NCBI GenBank assembly: GCA_035292585.1 | Contig: DATDPU010000163.1 | Coordinates: forward strand, 86,092 to 150,091 | DNA: 64,000 nt | Reading direction: 5' to 3' | Origin: DASSFZ01 sp035292585 | GTDB lineage: Bacteria; Chloroflexota; Anaerolineae; Fen-1058 | In this document: positions 25,620 to 32,083 of the stretch, piece by piece | Position numbering within the stretch: position 1 is the stretch's first letter | Layout: each line of letters starts with the position of its first letter | Program-made: the position numbers and the translations under genes | Notes under the pieces: generated by a model | Told to the model about the DNA's origin: nothing | Seen by the model: only the letters and a program-made list of their open reading frames with translations | Database searches by the model: none

Positions 25620-26525
25620 ATGTATCACCTGGCGACTGCCTTCCCGATCGCGCGGCGTGTCCGCCTGCCGCTCTCGCGCGATCAGTTGATGCTGCTGATG
25701 GCGGCGATCAACGAGATTTTCCTCGGCATCGATATCTACCTGGCGCACAGCATCAGCGGGACGATCGTGCCCAACGAGTGGATTCCGATCCTCTTCGGCC
25801 CGGCTGCGGGCGTGTTGCTGCTGCTGGCCGGACTGATCGCCTTCCGGCAGCGCCCACTGGCGACGGTGATCGCCACGCTGGTGTTCGTCACGAGCATCGG
25901 CGTGGGCTTGCTGGGCGCGTACTTTCACCTGGTGCGCGCCATTCTGCCGAACGCGCTGCCCGGCCAGCAGGTCTCGATTGATCTGCTGGTCTGGGCGCCG
26001 CCGATCCTCGGCCCGTTGATGTTCGCGCTCGTCGGCGTGTTCGGACTGAGCGCCGCGTGGGTGGAAGACCCGCCCGACAGCGGCGAGTTGGTGCTGCTCG
26101 GCGGGCGGCGGCTGCGCCTGCCCTACAGCAAAACGCGCGCCTACTTCTTCATCGTCGGGATGGCGGCGCTGGCGACGGTCATCAGCAGCGTGCTCGATCA
26201 TGCGCGCGCGAACTTCGCTAATCCCTGGCTGTGGGCGCCGACGATTGCCGGCATCTTCGGCGCGGTCATCGCCGTCGTCGTCGGCGCGCTCGACCATCCC
26301 CGGCGTCCCGATTTGATCCTCTATACCCTGGCCATGCTCGCGCTGATCGCCGTCGGGGTGATCGGCGCGCTGCTGCACGTTAATAGCAACCTGATCGCGC
26401 AGGGAACCATCGTCGGTGAGCGGTTCGTGCGCGGCGCGCCGTTCCTCGCGCCGCTGTTGTTCGCCAACGTGGGGACGCTCGGTCTCATCGCACTGCTGCC
26501 GCCAAGTGAGGAGAAGAAGTCGTAA
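25620..26525 (+). CDS. Polytopic membrane protein, partner of the octaheme cytochrome
   Basis: A 301-residue hydrophobic protein with about eight membrane segments (for example PAAGVLLLLAGLIAF, LATVIATLVFVTSIGVGLLGAYFHL, IAGIFGAVIAVVVGAL). Its ATG overlaps the stop region of the octaheme gene (TAGCCATG), so the two are translationally coupled. It has no CxxCH heme motif and is not a NapC/NrfH-type quinol dehydrogenase. A few His occur in or near helices (YLAHSISG, YFHLVRA, VLDHARANF, LHVNSN) and could bind heme b, but this is inference. I know no named family; a membrane anchor or electron-transfer partner is the likely role. Confidence 0.75.
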   Translation: MYHLATAFPIARRVRLPLSRDQLMLLMAAINEIFLGIDIYLAHSISGTIVPNEWIPILFGPAAGVLLLLAGLIAFRQRPLATVIATLVFVTSIGVGLLGAYFHLVRAILPNALPGQQVSIDLLVWAPPILGPLMFALVGVFGLSAAWVEDPPDSGELVLLGGRRLRLPYSKTRAYFFIVGMAALATVISSVLDHARANFANPWLWAPTIAGIFGAVIAVVVGALDHPRRPDLILYTLAMLALIAVGVIGALLHVNSNLIAQGTIVGERFVRGAPFLAPLLFANVGTLGLIALLPPSEEKKS

Positions 26526-26536
26526 AGACCTTAACG

Positions 26537-26656
26537 CTCATGGATTGAACACGTGCGCCGTAGTGTAGGGCCTCGTGCCCGTTGCACGCCCACGACCCCA
26601 CACGGGGGCGCAAGCAGGGGGCTAAGCTACTGTCCATACCTTGTTCTGGACATGAG
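26537..26656. mobile_element. MITE-like palindromic element, copy B
   Basis: The core CACACGGGGGCGCAAGCAGG matches copies A and C. Its inner arms GTAGTGTAGGGCC / GGGGGCTAAGCTAC pair. The outer arms differ from A and C: CTCATGGATTGAA on the left against the complement of TTCTGGACATGAG on the right. It lies between the membrane protein and the Crp/Fnr gene. Confidence 0.65.
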
Positions 26657-26675
26657 CCGACCTCAAAAGTCGTGC

Positions 26676-26681
26676 TAGAAT
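26676..26681 (+). promoter_or_regulatory. Possible -10 box placing a leaderless start at the Crp/Fnr gene
   Basis: TAGAAT ends seven bases before the ATG at 26689, so initiation at the usual distance would put the transcript start at or next to the start codon. No Shine-Dalgarno sequence is seen. A convincing -35 is missing, which is common for activator-dependent promoters. Confidence 0.4.
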
Positions 26682-26688
26682 TCCGCGT

Positions 26689-27414
26689 ATGCCGAATGCG
26701 CGCGAGAGTGATATCCATCCGGTCTTCAACCAGGCCGAAGTGTTTCGCGGCCTCGCGGCAGCCCAACTTGCCGAGATCGCCGCGCGCTTTAGCGCACGGA
26801 CATTCGAACGCGGCGCGCTACTCTTCCTGGAAGGCGACCCGGCGCAGACCTACTACCTGATCGCCGCAGGGCAACTGAAGATTCTTCAGACCTCCGCCGA
26901 AGGCAACGAGGTGATCTTGCATCTGTTGGGGCCGGGCGAGCTGGTCGGCGCGCTGCCGACGCTGGGCGAGGGCGCTTACCCCGCCAGCGCCTCCGCGCTC
27001 AGCGACGTAACCGTCTTCGCCATCTCCGCCGCCGACTTCGAAGGCATCCTCAGCCGCTATCCTGCGGTGGCGCGCAACCTGCTGCGCTTCGCCGCGCGCC
27101 AGCTTCAGGCCACGCATCACCGCCTGCGCGAGCTCGCCACCGAGCGCGTCGAGCGCCGCATCGCCCGCACGCTGTCGCGCCTGGCGGCCCAGATCGGTCG
27201 GCGCGAGAGCGAGGGCATCGTGCTGGATACGCCGCTGTCGCGCCAGAGTCTGGCCGAGCTGACCGGCACCACGTTGTTCACCGCCAGCCGCGTCCTCAAA
27301 GAGTGGGAGCGGCGCGGCATCCTGCGCGTCGGGCGCGAACAAGTCACCATCCTGCAACCGCACGCGCTGACCGTCATCGCCGAAGACCTGCCCCTGCTCG
27401 ACTCGTCAACCTAG
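26689..27414 (+). CDS. Crp/Fnr-family transcriptional regulator
   Basis: A 241-residue regulator with an N-terminal cyclic-nucleotide-binding fold (residues 15-130, including GDPAQTYYLIAAGQLKILQ and LLGPGELVGALPTLGEG) and a C-terminal winged helix. The recognition helix region SRQSLAELTGTTLFTASRVLKEWERRGIL is clear. It lacks the N-terminal Cys cluster of FNR and the cAMP-binding RS motif of CRP, so it is more like the DNR/NnrR group that senses NO through heme. It is the first gene of the nirK run, which supports a role in nitrogen-oxide control. Confidence 0.88.
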   Translation: MPNARESDIHPVFNQAEVFRGLAAAQLAEIAARFSARTFERGALLFLEGDPAQTYYLIAAGQLKILQTSAEGNEVILHLLGPGELVGALPTLGEGAYPASASALSDVTVFAISAADFEGILSRYPAVARNLLRFAARQLQATHHRLRELATERVERRIARTLSRLAAQIGRRESEGIVLDTPLSRQSLAELTGTTLFTASRVLKEWERRGILRVGREQVTILQPHALTVIAEDLPLLDSST

Positions 27415-27418
27415 AACT

Positions 27419-27462
27419 CAGCTTTCCAGAAACCAGGTTTCCCGAAGAAACCTGGTTTCTTT
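27419..27462. repeat. Palindromic repeat (AAACCAGGTTTC type)
   Basis: AGAAACCAGGTTTC and GAAACCTGGTTTCT form a stem around a CCGAA centre, with a TTTCTTTGC run after it. It could terminate the regulator transcript. A related unit is at 53836-53898. Confidence 0.65.
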
Positions 27463-27508
27463 GCTCCAGCACAAAGACAACCCGGCCCACTTCCGCTACA
27501 GTGGCGCC

Positions 27509-27772
27509 ATGCATGAAACCTCTGCGCCGGAAGAAAGCGCGCTGGATCAATCCGTGGCCGAAGTGCTCACCCGCTGGCCGGCGGCCGCGCAGGTCTTGCT
27601 GGCCTTCCGCATGGCTTGCGTCGGCTGCAACTTCAGCGCCTTCGATACCACCCGCGACGCCCTGCGCATACACGGGATAGGGACGGCGGAATTCCTCCAG
27701 CGCCTGCGACCCATTCTTCAAACATCCCCTGGCGTCGACGCACAGCCTACCCCAGCCCACGAGGAGGAATGA
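27509..27772 (+). CDS. DUF1858 / hybrid-cluster-associated redox-disulfide domain protein
   Basis: An 87-residue protein with the motif LDQSVAEVLTRWPAAAQVLLAF followed by ACVGCNFSAFDTTRDAL, matching the DUF1858/TIGR03980 family with its CxxC (here CVGC). Such domains accompany hybrid-cluster protein, ScdA-type di-iron repair proteins and nitrogen-oxide enzymes; the Cys pair is thought to be redox-active. The stop codon overlaps the ATG of nirK (ATGA), so it is translationally coupled. Start ATG 27509 is chosen on family length. Confidence 0.85.
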   Translation: MHETSAPEESALDQSVAEVLTRWPAAAQVLLAFRMACVGCNFSAFDTTRDALRIHGIGTAEFLQRLRPILQTSPGVDAQPTPAHEEE

Positions 27773-29238
27773 TCGTGAACAAAGTCATCAAGTTTAGCGC
27801 CGTCCTGACCGCAATTCTTTTGATGTTGTCCGCGTGCAATAGCCTGACCTCCACGCCGACCACGCGCGCGATCGGCGCGCCCCCTGGCTTAAGCCACACC
27901 TCGGCCCCTCACGATGTAGCCGCAGCCGAGGTCAGCGCCGACACCTCGACTGCCCTCGCCACGTCGAACGCCGAGGCCACGGTCGAGTACACGCTGACGA
28001 CGAGCAGCGGCCACGACGGATTGGGCTTCATGGGCGTCGGCGGCGAGATCGACGGCGCCATGAACCCGACGCTGAAAGCCAGCCCCGGTGATGTCGTCGC
28101 CATCACGTTGATCAACGGCGATGGGCTGCAACACAACTTCACCCTCGACGAGTTCGGCGCGGCGACCCGCGATCTGCTACAGCCAAACGAGCAACAGACG
28201 ATCACGTTTACGGTCGATGCCGCAGGCGAATACGTCTATTATTGCGCTGTGCCGGGTCATCGCCAGGCCGGCATGTGGGGCAAACTCCAGGTCGGCGAAA
28301 TAGCCAAGGCCGTCGGCGCTTCGATCGTGCGCAACCCGACCGACCTGCCCGCGCCGATCGGGGATCGCGGCCCAACGCTGGTGCGCGTCGATCTGACCAC
28401 GCAGGAAGTCGTCGGGCAGCTGGCCGATGGCACAACTTACACCTACTTCACCTTCGATGGCAAAGTGCCCGGCCCGATGCTGCGCGTACGGTCAGGCGAC
28501 ACGGTTGAACTGCATCTCCAGAACGATGCCGGCAGCGCGTTCGCCCACTCGATTGATTTGCATGCCGTCACCGGCCCAGGCGGCGGCGCGGTCCACATGC
28601 AGACCAAGCCGGGCGAGGAAACCGTCTTCACCTTCCAAGCGCTTAATCCCGGCCTGTACGTGTATCACTGCGCCACGCCGAGCGTGCCGCACCACATCGC
28701 CAGCGGCATGTACGGCCTGATCCTGGTCGAGCCGGAAGGCGGGCTGCCGCAAGTCGATCGCGAGTTTTACGTGATGCAAGGCGAAATCTACTCCGAGCAA
28801 GCTTTCGGCACGCCGGGACAGCTGGACTTCAGCGCCGAGAAGCTCTCGATCGAGCGCCCCGAATACTTCGTGTTCAACGGCGCGGCCGGCGCGCTGACGA
28901 CCGAGGCCGATGCGCTGAAGGCGCAGGTCGGCGAGACGGTGCGCATCTTCTTCGGCGTCGGCGGTCCGAACTACACCTCGTCGTTCCACGTCATCGGCGA
29001 GATCTTCGATCGGGCGTATCCGTTCGCCGCGCTCACTTCCGCGCCGCTCACCGACGTGCAGACGATCTCGGTGCCGCCGGGCGGCGCGGGCCTGGTCGAA
29101 TTTAAGATCGACGCGCCGGGCAAGTACATCCTGGTCGACCACGCGCTCAGCCGCCTGGAGCGCGGCCTGGCCGGCGCGCTGATCGCCGAAGGCGACGAGC
29201 AACCCGAAATTTTCCACGCCGGGCCGGCCACGCCGTAA
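27769..29238 (+). CDS. nirK: Copper nitrite reductase (NO-forming) with extra N-terminal cupredoxin, lipoprotein
   Basis: A 489-residue lipoprotein (lipobox LSAC, Cys23) that reduces nitrite to NO. Residues 70-176 form an added cupredoxin with type 1 copper ligands His122, Cys159, His164 and Met169. The catalytic core follows: type 1 ligands His260, Cys301, His309, Met314; type 2 ligands His265, His300 and probably His407 (SSFHVIG); the catalytic Asp263 in HSIDLHA. All active-site residues look intact. The CATPSVPHH motif is the shorter class II form. The extra cupredoxin probably delivers electrons. GAGGAGGA lies just upstream of ATG 27769. Confidence 0.93.
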   Translation: MIVNKVIKFSAVLTAILLMLSACNSLTSTPTTRAIGAPPGLSHTSAPHDVAAAEVSADTSTALATSNAEATVEYTLTTSSGHDGLGFMGVGGEIDGAMNPTLKASPGDVVAITLINGDGLQHNFTLDEFGAATRDLLQPNEQQTITFTVDAAGEYVYYCAVPGHRQAGMWGKLQVGEIAKAVGASIVRNPTDLPAPIGDRGPTLVRVDLTTQEVVGQLADGTTYTYFTFDGKVPGPMLRVRSGDTVELHLQNDAGSAFAHSIDLHAVTGPGGGAVHMQTKPGEETVFTFQALNPGLYVYHCATPSVPHHIASGMYGLILVEPEGGLPQVDREFYVMQGEIYSEQAFGTPGQLDFSAEKLSIERPEYFVFNGAAGALTTEADALKAQVGETVRIFFGVGGPNYTSSFHVIGEIFDRAYPFAALTSAPLTDVQTISVPPGGAGLVEFKIDAPGKYILVDHALSRLERGLAGALIAEGDEQPEIFHAGPATP

Positions 29239-29258
29239 CGTGTCTACGGCCCTGGTGC

Positions 29259-29422
29259 TTGACCACCTTGATTTTGATGGGTAGCCTAGGGCCGCACCTG
29301 CACCGCACCGGTGCGCCGCAGGCGCAGGTGTGTGCCCGCCGAAGGCGCCCACAACCCCACACGGGGGCGCAAGCAGGGGGCTAGGCTACGGGCCATCACT
29401 TTCAGCTGGACTGACCAGTAGG
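29259..29422. mobile_element. MITE-like palindromic element, copy C
   Basis: The outer arms TTGACCACCTTGATTTTGATGG and CCATCACTTTCAGCTGGACTGACCAG, inner arms GGTAGCCTAGGGCC / GGGGGCTAGGCTAC, and the ACACGGGGGCGCAAGCAGG core match copy A. It carries an added hairpin CACCTGC...GCAGGTG near 29293-29331 that copy A lacks. Confidence 0.75.
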
Positions 29423-29448
29423 GCCGCGTGCCCGTCTTTGGCCGAGAA

Positions 29449-29475
29449 TACGCCCGCGAGGACGCGGGCTTCGAG
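29449..29475. repeat. Palindrome (GAATACGCCCGCG..CGCGGGC)
   Basis: GCCCGCG and CGCGGGC flank a short AGGA centre, after AGAATAC and before TTCGAGC. A sister copy is at 49577-49608. Confidence 0.6.
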
Positions 29476-29529
29476 CGAAGTTGAACGGCGGCTGCATAAG
29501 GTGAGTTGGATATTTACCGGAGACTATCA

Positions 29530-29850
29530 ATGCATGCAGACTATCTCTACTTCGCCAGCTTAACCGATCTGGCGCCGGATGTCCCAGCCGATGCCATCCT
29601 CAGCCGAATCTTGCACAAACACGATCAAGTGAACGTCACGTTGTTTGCATTTGCAGCGGGACAAGAGCTGTCGGAACATACGGCGACGCAACCGGCGATC
29701 CTCTACTTCGTCGAGGGCGAGGCCGACTTGAAGCTGGGCGCCGATCGGTTGCAAGCGCGCACCGGGACCTATGCGTATATGCCCGCCCATCTGCCGCACA
29801 GCATTCACGCCAAGACGCGGGTCGTGATGTTGTTGCTGCTGCTCAAATAG
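29530..29850 (+). CDS. Cupin-domain protein
   Basis: A 106-residue single-domain cupin. The two conserved motifs are visible: FAAGQELSEHTATQPAILYFVEGEA, with His and Glu metal ligands, and AYMPAHLPHSIHA. Small stand-alone cupins beside denitrification genes are common, and some bind Fe, Cu or Ni, but the function of this one is not established. It follows the MITE-like copy C and precedes the NnrS-like gene by nine bases, so the two share a transcript. Confidence 0.85.
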   Translation: MHADYLYFASLTDLAPDVPADAILSRILHKHDQVNVTLFAFAAGQELSEHTATQPAILYFVEGEADLKLGADRLQARTGTYAYMPAHLPHSIHAKTRVVMLLLLLK

Positions 29851-29859
29851 GATCAAGGC

Positions 29860-30960
29860 ATGGCATCCCGCTTCGCCAAACACGCGCCGCTGCTTGCGCT
29901 GGGCGTGCTCGCGCTGCTGGCCGGCATGTGGGCCGGCCTGATTCGCATCGGGTGGGACTGGCCTCCACTGCAACTCCGGCTACCCTCTGCCCACGGCCCG
30001 TTGATGATCTCAGGTTTCCTCGGCACACTGATCAGCCTGGAACGCGCGGTCGCGCTCGCCGCACCCGCGAATGGTGGACGTCGCCGCTGGACGTATACAG
30101 CCCCACTGGTGACGGCGCTGGGAGGAACCGCGTTGCTGCTCGGCCTGCCCGACCCGATCGGGCGCGGGCTTATCACACTCGGCAGTTTGGCGCTCGTAGC
30201 GGTGCTCGGATTGATCATCCGGTTGCGGACAACCTGGGATACCGTGGTCATGGGTCTCGGCGCAGCGCTGTGGTTGATCGGCAACGCGCTGTGGTGGTCG
30301 GGGCAACCGACGTATCAGGTTACTCCCTGGTGGATCGGGTTCCTGGTGCTCACCATCGCCGGTGAGCGACTCGAACTCGCGCGGGTGCTGCTCTTGCGTC
30401 GAAACGCGCAACTCATGTTCCTCGGCAGCGTCGGCGTGTTTCTCGCCGGGTTGCTCGCCTCGGTCGTGAGCTTCAACCTTGGGGTTCGCATCGGCGGGGT
30501 CGGTCTGGCCGCGCTCGGCCTGTGGTTGTTTCAACACGATAGCGCCCGGCGCACGATTCGGCACTCGGGGCTGACGCGCTTCATCGCCGCCTGCCTGCTG
30601 CCCGGTTACTTGTGGCTCATTTTCGCCGGAGGTATTTGGATCGCCGGAAACTTTAGCGGCGGGCAGACCTACGATGCTGCCGTGCATAGCGTGCTGCTCG
30701 GCTTTGTCTTCTCGATGATCTTCGGCCACGCACCCAGCATCTTGCCCGCCGTGTTGAACGCCCCGGTGACCTTCCGCCCGATCTATTACGCGCACCTGGC
30801 GTTGCTGCACGCTTCGCTGGCGCTGCGACTGATCGGAGACTTCGCGCCCGAGCCGTCGCTCCGCGCGTTGGGCGGCCTGCTCAACGTCGCGGCGATACTC
30901 CTCTTCATGGGCAACACGTTACGCGCGCTGCGCGTATCGGCCGTACCCCTCGCTCAATAG
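29860..30960 (+). CDS. NnrS-like multi-span membrane protein
   Basis: A 366-residue protein with about twelve membrane segments. It resembles NnrS, a heme- and copper-containing membrane protein that relieves NO stress. Seen: AHGPLMISGFLGTLISLERAVAL near the N-terminus and DAAVHSVLLGFVFSMIFGHAP near the C-terminus, the latter like the conserved HAxxxG helix of NnrS. Context supports this: nirK and a Crp/Fnr regulator lie upstream. The similarity is to family pattern, not close; another heme-Cu-like membrane role is possible. It begins nine bases after the cupin. Confidence 0.65.
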   Translation: MASRFAKHAPLLALGVLALLAGMWAGLIRIGWDWPPLQLRLPSAHGPLMISGFLGTLISLERAVALAAPANGGRRRWTYTAPLVTALGGTALLLGLPDPIGRGLITLGSLALVAVLGLIIRLRTTWDTVVMGLGAALWLIGNALWWSGQPTYQVTPWWIGFLVLTIAGERLELARVLLLRRNAQLMFLGSVGVFLAGLLASVVSFNLGVRIGGVGLAALGLWLFQHDSARRTIRHSGLTRFIAACLLPGYLWLIFAGGIWIAGNFSGGQTYDAAVHSVLLGFVFSMIFGHAPSILPAVLNAPVTFRPIYYAHLALLHASLALRLIGDFAPEPSLRALGGLLNVAAILLFMGNTLRALRVSAVPLAQ

Positions 30961-30961
30961 C

Positions 30962-31285
30962 ATGCCGTCGCTGACCCGCTTATTCATCAAAACCGCCCTG
31001 GCCTACTTTGTCGCCGCGCTGCTCACCGGCGTTGTTGTGGCGGCGCGCCCGGCGCTCGGTTTGCCGCTGGCGCTGGCTGCGTTGACGCCGGTTTACTTTC
31101 ACTTGCGGATGGTCGGCTGGATCACGCAACTGATCTTCGGGGTCGGGCACTGGATGTTCCCCAAGTTCTCGCGCGAGCAGCCGCGCGGCAGCGATCGCTT
31201 TCATCGCACATGCCTGGCCGCGCATCAAACCGCTGAGCGCGTAGATCGACTCACGCCCACTTCACCACAATTGAGCACAAACTGA
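30962..31285 (+). pseudogene. Truncated membrane protein downstream of NnrS-like gene
   Basis: The first 80 residues or so are well formed (LFIKTALAYFVAALLTGVVVAARPALGLP, then VYFHLRMVGWITQLIFGVGHWMFPKFSRE), which I take to be the start of a roughly 150-residue membrane protein often seen after NnrS-like genes. After REQPRGSDRF the sequence turns into an unstructured polar tail (CLAAHQTAERVDRLTPTSPQLSTN) that lacks the second half of helices. I infer a 3' truncation or frameshift. The ATG follows the upstream stop codon by one base. It might still be a functional short protein. Confidence 0.5.
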
Positions 31286-31321
31286 ACATCGTTTGAGCTG
31301 GAAAACGGCGGGCGAATTGTG

Positions 31322-31327
31322 TATAAT
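31322..31327 (+). promoter_or_regulatory. Likely -10 box upstream of the four-helix membrane gene
   Basis: TATAAT lies 40 bases upstream of ATG 31368. The -35 is not clear (TTGAGC is 23 bases away, too far). The gene has GAGGTGA before its ATG. Confidence 0.5.
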
Positions 31328-31367
31328 CTCGTCGCCCAGCCACGGGTAATTTCATACGAGGTGAATC

Positions 31368-31880
31368 ATGGACCTGCTCATGATCGTGCTGCGCTTGATC
31401 CACATCTTCGGCGGCTTCCTCTGGTTTGGAATCGGATTTTTCTACGTCAGGTTTTTGGAGCCAACGGTACAAGCGACCGGGCCTGAAGGTCAGCGCTTCA
31501 TCCAGAAGATGGGCCAGGTCACGCCGATCAACAACGCCATCGGCATTGCAGCCATCCTCACGACATTATCCGGGCTGCTGATGTATTGGCGAATCTCCGG
31601 CTTTCAGGGTAGTTGGATCACCTCCAGTTACGGAATCGGCCTGACGATCGGCGGTCTGGCTGGTTTGGCAGAGTTCATCTTGGGCGCGACGGTCAGTGGG
31701 CCGACCGCAGCGCGGATCGCCGCGCTCGGCAAAGAGCTGGAGGCCAAAGGCGGGCCGCCCAGCCCGGAGCAACTGGCTCACATGCAAGCCCTACAGGAGA
31801 AGTTGCATACGAACGGAGTGAGGGGTGTGTTGCTGTTGACGATCGCCTTGATCGGAATGTCGATCGCACAGTACCTCTAA
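31368..31880 (+). CDS. DUF2269-like integral membrane protein
   Basis: A 170-residue protein with four membrane segments (MIVLRLIHIFGGFLWFGIGFFYV; INNAIGIAAILTTLSGLLMYW; IGLTIGGLAGLAEFILGA; GVLLLTIALIGMSIAQYL), resembling the DUF2269/CopD-like group. The His in LIHIFGG is the kind of residue that binds heme b in related proteins. It has its own -10 element. Its link to the nitrogen-oxide genes is by position only. Function is unknown. Confidence 0.75.
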   Translation: MDLLMIVLRLIHIFGGFLWFGIGFFYVRFLEPTVQATGPEGQRFIQKMGQVTPINNAIGIAAILTTLSGLLMYWRISGFQGSWITSSYGIGLTIGGLAGLAEFILGATVSGPTAARIAALGKELEAKGGPPSPEQLAHMQALQEKLHTNGVRGVLLLTIALIGMSIAQYL

Positions 31881-31905
31881 TTCAAGGGGGATCCGGGATA
31901 CGGAT

Positions 31906-31975
31906 TCATCCACGAAGTTACACGAACGGACACGAAAACAGCGGAAAACTTCGTGTGGCTTCGTGGATCGAGTTG
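31906..31975. repeat. Intergenic repeat (CCACGAAGTTACACGAA / CTTCGTGTGGCTTCGTGG)
   Basis: TCCACGAAGTTACACGAACGG and CTTCGTGTGGCTTCGTGGA form an inverted repeat. It belongs to the family at 13849, 40457 and 52884. Confidence 0.65.
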
Positions 31976-32011
31976 ATTTCGGATGAAAGCTACTATTCAC
32001 GGCTTGCCTCG

Positions 32012-32047
32012 CAACCGCCTCAGTCTCGAGGCGGTTGTTGCTTATTG
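32012..32047 (+). terminator. Rho-independent terminator upstream of tilS
   Basis: CAACCGCCTC / GAGGCGGTTG stem with a short AGTCTC loop followed by TTGCTTATT, between the membrane gene and tilS. Confidence 0.7.
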
Positions 32048-32071
32048 AGCAGCTCGGCAACTCGTTGATGT

Positions 32072-32077
32072 TATAAT
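32072..32077 (+). promoter_or_regulatory. -10 box indicating a leaderless tilS transcript
   Basis: TATAAT ends six bases before the GTG start of tilS at 32084; transcription at the usual distance would begin at the start codon. No Shine-Dalgarno sequence is present. Confidence 0.5.
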
Positions 32078-32083
32078 CGCCGT

